Below, piece by piece: positions 28,254 through 39,844 of a stretch of DNA of 64,000 nucleotides; within the stretch, counting starts at the first letter, position 1, and each line of letters begins with the position of its first letter. The stretch comes from Gramella sp. Hel_I_59 (GTDB lineage Bacteria; Bacteroidota; Bacteroidia; Flavobacteriales; Flavobacteriaceae): positions 3,348,001-3,412,000 of the forward strand of contig NZ_VFME01000001.1 in the NCBI RefSeq assembly GCF_006714895.1. Direction: 5' to 3'. The translations under genes and the position numbers were made by a program. Under the pieces are notes generated by a model, which saw only the letters and a list, made by a program, of their open reading frames with translations, made no database searches and was not told the DNA's origin.

Positions 28254-28910
28254 CTAGTTGTCTTCTCCTTCTTTTACTGCTGCTACATCATCAGTCTCAG
28301 TAGCTGGTACTTCATCTGGAGCAACTTCATCTTCGTCCTCATCGTCCTCAAGAGCAACGATGTTACGAGATGTTCTTACCTGACAGATTACTGTGTTATC
28401 TGGATGCTGGATCGCATAATCCTCACTAGCAACACCAGTTACGTAAAGCTTCTGACCAATTTTAAGTTTAGATACATCTGCAACGATGTAATCTGGAAGA
28501 TCTCCAGGTAAACCTCTTACTTTAAGACGACGAAGGTTGTATCTTAGTACACCACCGTTCTTAACCCCTCTTGCAACACCTTCAGTGTGAACAGGAATTT
28601 CCATTGTAATTGGCTTATCATCGAAGATCTGGTAGAAATCGATGTGAAGGATAGCATCATTCACTGGGTGAAATTGAATATCCTGAAGAATCGCATCAAA
28701 AGATTTTCCATCTTTCAATTTAATTTTAACTGTATGTACATCTGGAGTGTACACAAGGTCTTTGAATGAGATTTCCTCTGCTGCAAAGTGTAGTGGATCA
28801 CCTTCTACGCCGTACAATACGCAAGGAACCTGTCCAGCATTACGTAGTGCCTTCGTTGCCTTCTTGCCTACGCTTTCTCTTTTAGATCCGTTGATCGTAA
28901 TTGATTTCAT
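28254..28910 (-). CDS. rplY: 50S ribosomal protein L25, long Ctc form
   Basis: Binds 5S rRNA in the large subunit. The N-terminal L25 domain (about residues 1-95) has [26 protein letters not shown]. The C-terminal TL5/Ctc beta domain (about 100-190) has [15 protein letters not shown] and [18 protein letters not shown]. The tail after 190 is strongly acidic ([12 protein letters not shown]). At 218 residues it is the Ctc type. It is monocistronic with its own terminator, and its upstream region is 219 bases, shared with the divergent ppx gene. Confidence 0.96.
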   Translation of the reverse strand: MKSITINGSKRESVGKKATKALRNAGQVPCVLYGVEGDPLHFAAEEISFKDLVYTPDVHTVKIKLKDGKSFDAILQDIQFHPVNDAILHIDFYQIFDDKPITMEIPVHTEGVARGVKNGGVLRYNLRRLKVRGLPGDLPDYIVADVSKLKIGQKLYVTGVASEDYAIQHPDNTVICQVRTSRNIVALEDDEDEDEVAPDEVPATETDDVAAVKEGEDN

Positions 28911-29129
28911 TATTGTAATTTAAAGTTATAACAAATGTCGTCGGGTCCGCTTTGGACTGCCTTCATTTGCCAAAATTTTGAGGTTGCAAAAGTAAAGCTT
29001 TTTCTGAATCTATAAAACACTGACCCTTAAAAAGTTCAGATGAATTACAGGAGATGATCATTTTGAGATCTCTCGCTGGAAGTTCATCTATAATTTGTAT
29101 AAATTGAAGCTTAATTAATTCTGAAGCAA

Positions 29130-30719
29130 ATGGAGAACCCATCTGAAACTGTAAATGCCAATAAGCGAATCGCCGCGATCGATCTTGGTACAAATTCTTT
29201 TCATGCCGTACTGGTAGATATTTATCCTGACGGAAGTTTTAGAACGGTAGATAAACTGAAGGAGATGGTCATTCTTGCCGAAAAAGGAATGGAGAATAAA
29301 TTGAGTGAAGAAGCCATGCAACGTGGCCTCGATGCCATGAAAAGAATTAAATTTCTATGCGATAGCATGCACGTGGAAGAGATCATCGCCTTCGCCACTT
29401 CAGCCATACGGGAAGCCACCAATGGAGGAGATTTTATTCAGCGAATGAAAGCTGAATCTGGTATTAAAGTTAGAGCAATCTCTGGTAGTAAAGAAGCAGC
29501 ATTGATCGGGCTGGCGGTTCAGCATAGTATAGCACTTTCCGAAGAACTGGTTTTGATGGTGGATATTGGCGGAGGAAGCGTGGAATTTATTCTGGGTAAT
29601 AATGAGGAGTTTCTCTATTCTCAGAGTTTGAAACTCGGCGTTGCCCGGATGGCGGCAAAATTTGTTTCTAATGATCCTATTAGTAAAGAGGAGATCAAAG
29701 CTTTAAAACAACATTATAAAAAAGAACTCGGGGAGCTTTCAGAAATACTCGCAAAGCATAAAGTCAGAACCATTATTGGAAGTTCCGGAACCATGGAAAA
29801 TATAGGCGCGATGATCGCCAACAGGAATTCTCATACCGCCAACATGAGCCTGAACGAACTGGTTTTTGATGTTTCAGAATTTAAAAAACTTTACAAGGAT
29901 TTTATTCAGCTTGATCGGAAAGAAAGGGAAGATATTAGTGAGCTGGATGAAAAAAGAATAGATATCATCAATCCGGGAATGGTGCTGGTAAAATATCTTA
30001 TCAAGGAATTTAATATCGAAGAAATCAAAATTTCTGAAGCTGCGCTTAGAGATGGGATGATCCTCGATTTTATCAAAAAAGAACGTCCAAAACTTGATCT
30101 GGTCGCTAATTATCCTGAACCGCGTAAGCGTAGTGTCCATGAGCTGCTACGGAAATGTCAATGGATGGAAGATCACTCCCGGCATGTGGCAGCGATGAGC
30201 CTGCAGTTATTTGATGGTTTTCAAAAAGATCTTAAACTGGAAGAAGCAGATCGCGAGCTACTGGAATATGCTGCTTTAATGCATGATATTGGTTATTATA
30301 TCAACTATCGCAAACATCATAAACATGCGCTGTATATAATAAGACATGCAGATCTTCGTGGTTTTACTGAAGATGAGATCAATATCATGGCACATACCGC
30401 TCGTTATCACCGAAGGACTGTTCCTAAAAAGAGACATTATCTATATAAGCAGTTATCAAAAAAACTACGCAAGAGGATCGAGAAATTAGCTGCTTTACTC
30501 CGACTCGCAGATGGCCTGGATCGTAGTCACTACCAGAATGTTCAGGAACTGGAGATCATTAAATCTTCAGAAAAGATCAGGTTGCAAATAACAACACTCG
30601 GGGATCCGGAACTGGAAGTCTGGGGAGGTTTACGCAAGGCAGATTTGCTGAAGGATATTACCGGAAAAGAGATCGAGATCATCACAATAGAAAATCAAAA
30701 CAATCAGAATCAAGCATAA
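29130..30719 (+). CDS. ppx: Ppx/GppA phosphatase with C-terminal HD-type domain
   Basis: Exopolyphosphatase or pppGpp phosphatase of the actin-like ATPase fold. AAIDLGTNSFHAVLVD is the first phosphate loop (residues 14-29), MVDIGGGSVEFILG the second (about 148), and IIGSSGTMENIGAM the third. The C-terminal part (about 330-529) holds HD-like residues in YAALMHDIGYYINYRKHHKH. At 529 residues this matches the long Ppx form. It is divergent from rplY and ends in a bidirectional terminator. Confidence 0.92.
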   Translation: MENPSETVNANKRIAAIDLGTNSFHAVLVDIYPDGSFRTVDKLKEMVILAEKGMENKLSEEAMQRGLDAMKRIKFLCDSMHVEEIIAFATSAIREATNGGDFIQRMKAESGIKVRAISGSKEAALIGLAVQHSIALSEELVLMVDIGGGSVEFILGNNEEFLYSQSLKLGVARMAAKFVSNDPISKEEIKALKQHYKKELGELSEILAKHKVRTIIGSSGTMENIGAMIANRNSHTANMSLNELVFDVSEFKKLYKDFIQLDRKEREDISELDEKRIDIINPGMVLVKYLIKEFNIEEIKISEAALRDGMILDFIKKERPKLDLVANYPEPRKRSVHELLRKCQWMEDHSRHVAAMSLQLFDGFQKDLKLEEADRELLEYAALMHDIGYYINYRKHHKHALYIIRHADLRGFTEDEINIMAHTARYHRRTVPKKRHYLYKQLSKKLRKRIEKLAALLRLADGLDRSHYQNVQELEIIKSSEKIRLQITTLGDPELEVWGGLRKADLLKDITGKEIEIITIENQNNQNQA

Positions 30720-30748
30720 AAAAAGCCGGTATAGAACCGGCATTTTTT
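30717..30748. terminator. Bidirectional intrinsic terminator
   Basis: Stem GCCGGT (30725-30730) with ACCGGC (30736-30741), flanked by an A-run on the left and a T-run on the right. It serves ppx on the plus strand and prs on the minus strand. Confidence 0.88.
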
Positions 30749-30769
30749 ATATTATATCAAATACTGAAG

Positions 30770-31705
30770 TTACATGATGAACTTTTCACTGATGGAGCGG
30801 TTATCATTCACACTCTTCATCACATCTGCAAAAAGATTTGCACAGCTCACTACCTTAATTTTCTTGCTTTCCTGTCTTAATGGAATAGAATCGGTAACGA
30901 TTAATTCTTCAAGTTTAGATTTTTCAACGCGCTCATAAGCTTCACCAGAAAGTACAGGATGCGTACAGATTGCACGAACGCTTAATGCTCCGCGTTCCAT
31001 CATAAGATCTGCGGCTTTGGTTAAAGTCCCTGCGGTGTCTACCATATCATCTACCAGGACAACATTCTTCCCGGTTACATCTCCAATGAGCTCCATATGT
31101 GAGATCACATTTGCTTTTTCTCTTTGCTTGTAACAAATCACCACATCGGTTTCTAATGCTTTAGAATATGCATAAGCTCTTTTAGAACCGCCCATATCTG
31201 GAGAAGCGATGGTTAGGTTATCAAGTCCAAGGTTTTTTAAGTATGGAAGAAAAACAGTACTGGCGTATAGGTGATCCACAGGTTTTTCGAAAAATCCCTG
31301 GATCTGGTCGGCATGAAGGTCCATTGTAATGATCCTGGTTGCGCCTGCAGTTTCGAGAATACTTGCGATCATTTTAGCGGCAATAGGCACACGAGGTTTA
31401 TCCTTACGATCCTGTCTTGCCCAGCCAAAATAAGGCATCACCGCAGTAATATGTCTTGCTGACGCACGTTTTGCAGCATCCAGCATTAGAAGCATTTCCA
31501 TCAAATGGTCACTACCGGGATGGGTAGAACCAATGATAAAAACCCTGCTCCCTCTTACAGACTCCTCGAATGATGGCTGAAATTCACCATCACTATACGT
31601 GGAAGTGATCACATTCCCAAGATGAGTACCGTAATGATCGGCGATTTTCTCGGCCAGCGCCTGGCTTTGTGTACAGTTAAAGATTTTAGCTTCCGTAGTC
31701 GGCAT
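30770..31705 (-). CDS. prs: Ribose-phosphate pyrophosphokinase
   Basis: Makes PRPP from ribose 5-phosphate and ATP for nucleotide, histidine and NAD synthesis. Class I signatures are present: GEFQPSFEESVRGSRVFII, the ATP loop region DLHADQIQGFF, and the PRPP loop VLVDDMVDTAGTLTKAAD near residue 218. Length 311 is normal. It is monocistronic and faces the ppx terminator. Confidence 0.98.
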   Translation of the reverse strand: MPTTEAKIFNCTQSQALAEKIADHYGTHLGNVITSTYSDGEFQPSFEESVRGSRVFIIGSTHPGSDHLMEMLLMLDAAKRASARHITAVMPYFGWARQDRKDKPRVPIAAKMIASILETAGATRIITMDLHADQIQGFFEKPVDHLYASTVFLPYLKNLGLDNLTIASPDMGGSKRAYAYSKALETDVVICYKQREKANVISHMELIGDVTGKNVVLVDDMVDTAGTLTKAADLMMERGALSVRAICTHPVLSGEAYERVEKSKLEELIVTDSIPLRQESKKIKVVSCANLFADVMKSVNDNRSISEKFIM

Positions 31706-31834
31706 TTGTTGTGTTGTTTAGTTGTGTTTGTTATTGTGCCGTAAATTTAGAAAAACTTCCGCGCGAACAGGTCATAATTTGCTAACGGAATTTCAAAAAT
31801 TACAGTTCCCCTGTTTAATGATTTAGATCTACCA

Positions 31835-32146
31835 CTAAAGCTGCTTTCCCCATTCATCCAGTTCACGCAGAATATGCTCCAGTGACTTACCTTTTTCAGT
31901 AAGTTGGTATTCAACTTTGGGAGGAACGACCGGGTAAACCTTGCGTAAAACCAGTAAGTCTTTCTCCAATTCACGAACTGTTTGCGTGAACATTTTATTA
32001 CTGATCTCTGGAATCCTGGATTTCAGAATACCAGATCTTTCCGGACCGTCCAGTAAATGAAAGAGCACCAAAGGTTTCCATTTTGTACCAATAAGGTTCA
32101 TGGTCGCATTTAAGGGACAAATATTCTTAGACATAGTTTTCGACAT
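31835..32146 (-). CDS. HxlR-family transcriptional regulator
   Basis: The 103-residue winged-helix protein has the family opening CPLNATMNLIGTKWKPLVLFHLLDGPERSG, with a single early Cys (C11) as in redox- or aldehyde-sensing members. FTQTVRELEKDLLVLRKVYPVVPPKVEYQLTEKG gives the recognition helix and wing. It is divergent from the VOC gene at 32258, with about 110 bases between, and is the likely regulator of that gene. This is inferred from position only. Confidence 0.92.
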   Translation of the reverse strand: MSKTMSKNICPLNATMNLIGTKWKPLVLFHLLDGPERSGILKSRIPEISNKMFTQTVRELEKDLLVLRKVYPVVPPKVEYQLTEKGKSLEHILRELDEWGKQL

Positions 32147-32257
32147 AAAGCTTTGGGAATGTACAATTTACTCTTATAGTAACCTATACCACTTTTGGGT
32201 AACTTATTGTTTACTAGGCGAATATACCTTAATTTTGAGATTCTAAAGAAGAATGTT

Positions 32258-32770
32258 ATGAAAAAAGAAAACGCTTATCCAAGATCATTTTCACATATTG
32301 GAATCACCGTTCCAGACCTTCAGAAAGCTGTAGATTTTTATTCTGTAGTAATGGGATGGTACACGATCATGCAGCCGGCGAAGGTAGAGAAAGACCCTGA
32401 TACTGCTATTGGCCAGATGTGTATCGATGTATTTGGAAACGACTGGGAAGAATTTGAAATCGCACATATGTCTACCTCAGATGGTGTTGGAATCGAGTTA
32501 TTTTCATTTTCTAAGGGCAAAAAAGAAGCGCCAGAATTCAACCCATTTAACACAGGATTGTTTCATTTCTGTGTACAGGATCCTGACATTGAAGGTCTAA
32601 TTGAAAAAATTGTGGCCAATGGTGGTAAACAGCGAATGCCCATTAGAAAATATTATCCAGAAGAAAAACCTTTTAAAATGTGTTATGTCGAAGATCCTTT
32701 TGGGATCGTATTCGAAATTTATACACACAGCTACGAGCTCACCTATTCTTCTGGTGCCTATTCAGAATAG
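32258..32770 (+). CDS. VOC superfamily protein (lactoylglutathione lyase-like)
   Basis: The start is the ATG at 32258 (MKKENAYPRSFSHIG), giving 170 residues; an in-frame codon at 32195 lies in the promoter region and is rejected. The glyoxalase fold shows SHIGITVPDLQKAVDFYSVVMGW in module one and KMCYVEDPFGIVFEIYTHSYE in module two, with His and Glu ligands. A substrate such as an aldehyde or glutathione adduct is plausible, given the divergent HxlR regulator. Upstream, TATACCTTA is a weak -7 box. Confidence 0.87.
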   Translation: MKKENAYPRSFSHIGITVPDLQKAVDFYSVVMGWYTIMQPAKVEKDPDTAIGQMCIDVFGNDWEEFEIAHMSTSDGVGIELFSFSKGKKEAPEFNPFNTGLFHFCVQDPDIEGLIEKIVANGGKQRMPIRKYYPEEKPFKMCYVEDPFGIVFEIYTHSYELTYSSGAYSE

Positions 32771-32816
32771 TGAACTGAATTATATACCTTGAGAGCTATT
32801 CAAGCGTTATAATTTG

Positions 32817-33095
32817 ATGTTTAGTCAGGCTGTTTTCAGGTATTTCAAAGAGATCAACACATACAATGTTCCGCTGGCGATCATTATTGGGATCGCTGCC
32901 GGACCCCTGTATGCCCTGCTTATTTTCAGCAGTTTTGGTATTTTTATAGGTATGCTTGCATTCGATTACTTTAAAAAGCACCAATACTATATGTATGAGA
33001 ACCTGGGATTTAGCAAATCATTCCTGCTAAGTCGTGTTTTTCTTCTTAATATTCTGATTTCTGTTATGTGCGGAATAATCCTGTTGCTATTTTGA
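32817..33095 (+). CDS. Small membrane protein paired with an ABC ATPase
   Basis: The 92-residue protein from the ATG at 32817 has two or three hydrophobic segments (VPLAIIIGIAAGPLYALLIF, FGIFIGMLAFDYF and LLNILISVMCGIILLLF). Its TGA stop overlaps the likely TTG start of the next gene by four bases (TTGA), so the two are almost certainly coupled. No known permease family is recognised. The pair suggests a minimal ABC-type exporter or a membrane-linked ATPase module. Confidence 0.75.
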   Translation: MFSQAVFRYFKEINTYNVPLAIIIGIAAGPLYALLIFSSFGIFIGMLAFDYFKKHQYYMYENLGFSKSFLLSRVFLLNILISVMCGIILLLF

Positions 33096-33751
33096 GAATT
33101 CTTCAAGCCCGAAATATTCACAAAACCTATGCAGATAAAATTCTGAATGATTTGAATTTTCAATGTAAAACAGGTGAAATTATCGGAATCTTCGGTAGAA
33201 ATGGTACTGGAAAATCTACCTTTTTAAAAATTCTCTTCGGAAAAATAAAACCTGATCAGGGCAGTATTTATCTTAATGAACGGGAACTGACATCATCCTC
33301 CATCATTTCAGAAAAATTGATTGCTTATTTGCCGCAGGATAGTTTTCTTCCGAAGAATGCAAAAGTGCAGGATATTATTCCTTTTTTTCACCCAGACGGA
33401 GAGGCTCAGGATCGCATATTTTATGCTAAAGGAGTAGGGAATTTTGCTTCCAGAAAGATTAAAGAACTAGCCATTGGCCAGCGAAGGTATCTTGAATTAC
33501 TTCTTTTGGGCAATCTTGACCATCCATTTTTACTACTGGATGAACCATTTTCTATGGTTGAACCTCTGTATAAAGAGCGCATTATAGAGTTTATTACAAA
33601 CCTGAAAGCTAGAAAAGGTATTATCATCACAGATCACTATTATCAGGATGTTCTGAATGTCGCCTCTAAAAATTTTCTTCTGAAAAATGGGAATTTAGTC
33701 AGCATTTCTTCTGAAGCCGATCTGCTTGCCGAGGGTTACCTGAAGGCGTAA
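33092..33751 (+). CDS. ABC transporter ATP-binding protein
   Basis: ATPase of 219 residues from TTG at 33092; a GTG at 33068 would add eight residues. Walker A is GRNGTGKST. Walker B is PFLLLDEPFS, the H-loop is IITDHYY. The signature is degenerate, AIGQRRYLELLL in place of LSGGQ. Such short ATPases often energise two-gene exporters in Bacteroidota. The partner is the small membrane protein just upstream. The transported substrate is unknown. Confidence 0.88.
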   Translation: MRILQARNIHKTYADKILNDLNFQCKTGEIIGIFGRNGTGKSTFLKILFGKIKPDQGSIYLNERELTSSSIISEKLIAYLPQDSFLPKNAKVQDIIPFFHPDGEAQDRIFYAKGVGNFASRKIKELAIGQRRYLELLLLGNLDHPFLLLDEPFSMVEPLYKERIIEFITNLKARKGIIITDHYYQDVLNVASKNFLLKNGNLVSISSEADLLAEGYLKA

Positions 33752-33828
33752 AACGCACTGATTTTTTATATTTTGCAGACATAAACGTAAAAGAAGAGGT
33801 TTCTTCTACATGAAAATCGCAGATAGTT

Positions 33829-34068
33829 TTGAATCTACAAGAACGGCCATTTGGACACAATTTAATCTACAAACCTATAGGATGGGTGTATCTACACGCC
33901 CTGCATTCAGAAAAAACAGCCAAATCTCTATTGAGTGAAAGGTTCGATAACAGGTACGATCTTGCAGGTAGCCGTATAGTGCTGAACCTGTTTAGTTTTA
34001 TAATTCTAGCTGTGCTTGTGATTTTTATAGTAAGCCTCCTTCTCAAATCTATAAAGAATTTCGTTTAA
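33829..34068 (+). CDS. Possible small single-pass membrane protein
   Basis: A 79-residue reading frame with one strong C-terminal membrane helix (about residues 52-72, FSFIILAVLVIFIVSLLL) followed by basic residues. The N-terminal part, FGHNLIYKPIGWVYLHALHS, looks soluble. The only start is TTG, because a stop lies 18 bases upstream; an ATG at 33810 opens a different frame of 43 codons. It ends just before a terminator, which supports expression. It is not a recognised family. Confidence 0.4.
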   Translation: MNLQERPFGHNLIYKPIGWVYLHALHSEKTAKSLLSERFDNRYDLAGSRIVLNLFSFIILAVLVIFIVSLLLKSIKNFV

Positions 34069-34080
34069 TCCTATTAAATA

Positions 34081-34108
34081 AAAAAGGGCAGCAAATTGCC
34101 ACCCTTTT
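34081..34108. terminator. Bidirectional intrinsic terminator
   Basis: AAAAGGG (34082-34088) pairs with CCCTTTT (34102-34108), with an inner GCAA/TTGC pair. It lies between the small membrane gene and the converging katG gene. Confidence 0.75.
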
Positions 34109-34127
34109 CTAATTTATTAGATAAATA

Positions 34128-36422
<2,295 letters not shown>

Positions 36423-36635
36423 TTACGAAAAGGTACTCGATAATTTTTATCTATAGTTTTTATATAATGATAGTTATATCAAATAGCTCGCTACCGAATT
36501 GCTGTAATTTATACAATTAAAGTTTTCAAACCTAACCGTGAAAAGTTTAATTTTTAATATTAATTTTAAGCCTTAATTTAATAAAAAACTGAATATTTAG
36601 AGGCCCTACACTGCACTGTATCTTATATAATAATA

Positions 36636-36761
36636 ATGATGAAGTTGCTCAAATCTATAGACTGGCTCCTGATCCTGTTTTTAATTGTACTTGCTATTAT
36701 TGCGAGTGTTATTATTTCTGAATGGAATTCTATTGTAGATTTTTGTCATGACATCATTTAA
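36636..36761 (+). CDS. Possible 41-residue membrane peptide
   Basis: A short frame from two adjacent ATG codons (MMKLLKSIDWLLILF) to TAA at 36759-36761. One hydrophobic helix (about residues 10-28) is followed by a short polar tail with a single Cys and His. It sits in the katG upstream region, before a membrane protein gene. No homologue is recognised, and the size alone makes it uncertain. Confidence 0.35.
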   Translation: MMKLLKSIDWLLILFLIVLAIIASVIISEWNSIVDFCHDII

Positions 36762-36822
36762 ATTTGATAGATTGCTTTTTCTGAAATTCGATTTTGAATG
36801 ATAAAAATTTTGCTGAACCTAT

Positions 36823-37266
36823 ATGACACACAGGTCTGAAAACCCCAATCCTGAAACAGATCATAACCACGATGAATTTGAAGACAATGAAATAACAGAA
36901 CTCATTCCTGCACTATATTCGAAAAGAGTTATTTTCATGTTCTGCCTGCTCTTCTCCACGATCTTTGGAGCAGTTATTCTTATGAGCAACCTGAACAACG
37001 TTAAGGAGAATAAAGGAAAATGGCAGGTACTGCTCTTTGCACTTTTATATACTGCTGGTCATGCCTATACCGTATTTAATTTCTCCACTACTTACATCGG
37101 CCTAATGCTGAATTTAGGCGGCGCTTTGATCCTAACAGAATATTTCTGGAATAGGTATATCGGAATGGAAAGAGAATTTATTCGGAAAAGCTGGACCAAA
37201 CCAGCGGTAGTATCAGCTTTAATTACAGTACCACTTATTGTAGCGGCTGTACTCACTACTCAATAA
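36823..37266 (+). CDS. Multipass membrane protein of unknown function
   Basis: The 147-residue protein has an acidic, His-rich soluble N-terminus (about residues 1-33) and four hydrophobic segments: VIFMFCLLFSTIFGAVILM, WQVLLFALLYTAGHAY, TYIGLMLNLGGALILTEYF and VVSALITVPLIVAAVL. Basic residues between helices fit an inner-membrane location. No domain is recognised. The gene is monocistronic with a 318-base gap downstream. Confidence 0.7.
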   Translation: MTHRSENPNPETDHNHDEFEDNEITELIPALYSKRVIFMFCLLFSTIFGAVILMSNLNNVKENKGKWQVLLFALLYTAGHAYTVFNFSTTYIGLMLNLGGALILTEYFWNRYIGMEREFIRKSWTKPAVVSALITVPLIVAAVLTTQ

Positions 37267-37584
37267 ATTATTGAGCATGGAAACTGGCATTTTCTCTAGT
37301 TGGCTTCAGAAAAATAAAGCATTAAACTGTGGAAAGTTCTCATGAACGTATAACTGATAAATTTTTTAGTTTGGTATCTCCATCATTGAAATTGCAATAG
37401 ATCTGGTTCTCCATACAAAAGATATATAGAAGATTCCGTGGAAATGATGTATCTGATCTACGGATATTTCTTGTTTACATTTTATGGAGATACTTGAATC
37501 AAAATGTTAAACAAAACCGATAAGTCTGCTAAATGATCTGATTGACCTTTCATTTTTTGATATATTTAAATAAAAAGAACAATT
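37267..37584. other. Intergenic stretch without a recognised feature
   Basis: AT-rich sequence between the membrane protein and the SRPBCC gene. I see no reading frame above about ten codons with a plausible start, no strong hairpin and no exact promoter box. The last 60 bases must hold the SRPBCC promoter. Confidence 0.5.
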
Positions 37585-38007
37585 ATGGCTTCAGAAGGAA
37601 AGATTGAAATTGAGAGTAAGATAAATGCAAAACTAGACCAGGTTTGGGAATATTGGACTAAACCCGAACATATTACCAAATGGAACAAAGCCAGTGAAGA
37701 TTGGTTATGTCCCAATGCTGAAAATGACCTCAAGGAGGGCGGAAAATTCAAATACCGAATGGAATCTGAAGATGGAAAAGTAGGTTTTGATTTTGCCGGA
37801 ACTTACAAAGAGGTCAAAGAAAAAGAGAAACTTACCTATGAACTTGAGGATGGCAGGAATGCAGAAGTAAAATTTTCAGAAGAAGATGGGACCGTAATGA
37901 TCAAAGAGACTCTGGATACAGAAGATGAGAATCCGGTAGAACAGCAAGAACAAGGTTGGAAATCTATTCTTGAAAGTTTTAAAGCTTATGCTGAAGAGCA
38001 ATCATAA
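37585..38007 (+). CDS. SRPBCC/AHSA1-like domain protein
   Basis: The 140-residue START-like protein has the family pattern SKINAKLDQVWEYWTKPEHITKWNKASEDW at the N-terminus, GGKFKYRMESEDGKVGFDFAGTYKEV in the middle, and a C-terminal long helix with EQGWKSILESFKAYAEE. It folds into a ligand cavity, and members are often annotated as activator of Hsp90 ATPase homologues or stress proteins. No ligand can be assigned. It ends at a terminator shared with the FNR-type reductase gene. Confidence 0.88.
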   Translation: MASEGKIEIESKINAKLDQVWEYWTKPEHITKWNKASEDWLCPNAENDLKEGGKFKYRMESEDGKVGFDFAGTYKEVKEKEKLTYELEDGRNAEVKFSEEDGTVMIKETLDTEDENPVEQQEQGWKSILESFKAYAEEQS

Positions 38008-38008
38008 C

Positions 38009-38043
38009 AAAAAAAGGCTGGAATTTTTTCCGGCCTTTTTTAT
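38009..38043. terminator. Bidirectional intrinsic terminator
   Basis: AAAAGGC with GCCTTTT, continued by a wobble pair and GG/CC, flanked by A- and T-runs. It lies between the SRPBCC gene and the converging reductase gene. Confidence 0.85.
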
Positions 38044-38059
38044 ATTTATACGAGAAGGA

Positions 38060-38728
38060 CTATTGGTCATCCAATTGAACAGCATCGGTATCTGCTCCCA
38101 TACTTTTCAAAGTTTTATTGATCTCTTCTGTCATTTCAGGTGGTCCGCACACATAAAATTGTTTACTTAGATCAGATACGTTGCTTTTAAGAAATTCTTC
38201 GTTCAAATAAGCATTTGTATGCTTTGTGTCTTCCTGATCTGTAATTACATATTTAGCATTTTCACCCAACATACTATCTAGCTCCTCTTTCAGAATAATA
38301 TCCTTATCGGTCTTATTACTGAAGAATAAATTCATGCCTTCCAGTTTATCTTTCTTCTTAAGATCTCTTAGCATAGAAATATATGGTGTGATTCCGGCTC
38401 CTCCGGCAATGATATATCCGGGACCTTTATATTCGATTGCACCCCAGGTATCTCTTACAATCAATTCATCACCTTCCTTCAGTTTAGCTAATTGCTCCGT
38501 GACTCCGTCATGATCTGGATAGATCTTGATGGTAAACTCGAGATGATCATCTTCATTTAAACTGGTGAAAGTAAAAGGTCTTTTTTCATCCTTCCACTTT
38601 TCCTGATTGATCGAAATTTCTGTGGCATGTCCCGGCGTAAACTCATAGCCTTCGGGTTTTTCGACAATAAATTGCTTTACATCGTGCGTTATCTGCCCAA
38701 TCGATTTGATCTTCACTACCTTTTCCAT
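38060..38728 (-). CDS. Ferredoxin/flavodoxin reductase-like FAD oxidoreductase
   Basis: The start is the ATG at 38728 (MEKVVKIKSIGQITHD), giving 222 residues; the 26 codons upstream look non-coding. The FAD domain has KRPFTFTSLN (flavin binding RxYS-like). The NAD(P) domain has YIIAGGAGITPYISMLRDL and the C-terminal FYVCGPPEMTEEINKTLKSMG. No iron-sulfur cluster motif is present, so it is a stand-alone FNR-type reductase. Electron acceptor unknown. It is next to an LLM flavin oxidoreductase on the same strand, 112 bases apart. Confidence 0.9.
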   Translation of the reverse strand: MEKVVKIKSIGQITHDVKQFIVEKPEGYEFTPGHATEISINQEKWKDEKRPFTFTSLNEDDHLEFTIKIYPDHDGVTEQLAKLKEGDELIVRDTWGAIEYKGPGYIIAGGAGITPYISMLRDLKKKDKLEGMNLFFSNKTDKDIILKEELDSMLGENAKYVITDQEDTKHTNAYLNEEFLKSNVSDLSKQFYVCGPPEMTEEINKTLKSMGADTDAVQLDDQ

Positions 38729-38839
38729 AATCTTTTTTATTTCAAGATAATGGAAATGAATGCATGAGTCAAATATGGCAAGTACTGTAAGCAGTAATTT
38801 AACCATACTTAACGAGTGTGCTTCTGCATTTAAGGAAGT

Positions 38840-39844
38840 TTAGGAATTGATCTCCTGCATCACTTCTGAAAAAATGCGGTACGACTTAAGTCTATCTTCC
38901 TGATAGTAGATATGAGAAGCGACTATAACCTCATCAACCCCGGTATCCTTCAGAAATTCTTCAGTTTTTTGCTTGATGTGCTGTTTGTCCCCTACAAAAG
39001 AATATTTCAGCATTCTTTGTAAAGCGGGATTGTCGCGAACTTCACGTAATTCAGCATCCATTTCAACCGGTTTTTGCAAATAGTCCAGATTCCCTGTAAG
39101 TACACCTACCATCATTCTAAGCGAACTTGTAGAAAGTTTTTCGGCTTCTTCTTTGGTCTCTGCGGCGGTCACATTGATCCCTGCAATAGTATAAGGCTTT
39201 TCAAGATATGCTGAAGGCTGAAATTCCCTGTAATAAATTTCCATTGCCTCAAATAACTGTCCTGGTGCAAAATGACTGGCGAAAACATAGGGAAGTCCTT
39301 TTTCTGCTGCTACATGCGCACTATCTGTGCTCGAGCCTAAAATATACATGGGTACGTTAACCCCTTCGGCAACCGTCGCTCTCACTTTTGTAGATTTTAA
39401 GTTATTCTTAAAGTATCGCTGAATTTCATCAATCTCATGCGGGAATTTAAAAACAGAATTCATGCGATCACTTCGAATCGCGTGCGCAGTTACCTGATCT
39501 GTTCCCGGAGCCCGGCCAAGTCCCATATCGATCCTGTCTGGATATAGCGACCCTAAAGTCCCAAACTGTTCAGCAACAATTAACGGAGAGTGATTTGGCA
39601 ACATAATTCCTCCACTTCCAATACGAATGCTCTCAGTTTTAGCCGCGACATGGCTCATAAGGACGGTTGTTGCAGAGCTCGCGATACTCACCATATTATG
39701 ATGCTCAGCGAGCCAGAGTCTTTTATACCCCAGTTCTTCTCCCTGCTGAGCAAGGTCTACGGTATTTTTGAAAACCTGAGAATGTGAAATATCCTGGCCT
39801 ACAACTGCAAGATCCAGAATAGAGTAATTTATATGTTTGGTCAT
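38840..39844 (-). CDS. LLM-class flavin-dependent oxidoreductase
   Basis: Luciferase-like monooxygenase fold of 334 residues. Typical sequence includes YKRLWLAEHHNMVSIASSATTVLM near residue 37, RIGSGGIMLPNHSPLIVAEQFGTL and DMGLGRAPGTDQ. It belongs to the MsnO8/YhbW-like group that uses FMNH2. The FNR-type reductase downstream could supply reduced flavin; this is inferred from adjacency. Substrate is unknown. Confidence 0.92.
   Translation of the reverse strand: MTKHINYSILDLAVVGQDISHSQVFKNTVDLAQQGEELGYKRLWLAEHHNMVSIASSATTVLMSHVAAKTESIRIGSGGIMLPNHSPLIVAEQFGTLGSLYPDRIDMGLGRAPGTDQVTAHAIRSDRMNSVFKFPHEIDEIQRYFKNNLKSTKVRATVAEGVNVPMYILGSSTDSAHVAAEKGLPYVFASHFAPGQLFEAMEIYYREFQPSAYLEKPYTIAGINVTAAETKEEAEKLSTSSLRMMVGVLTGNLDYLQKPVEMDAELREVRDNPALQRMLKYSFVGDKQHIKQKTEEFLKDTGVDEVIVASHIYYQEDRLKSYRIFSEVMQEINS

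Noticed and set aside
33810..33940. 43-codon frame starting at ATG 33810
   Set aside because: It lies out of frame with the larger membrane-protein-like frame from 33829, has no hydrophobic or other recognisable feature, and is short.
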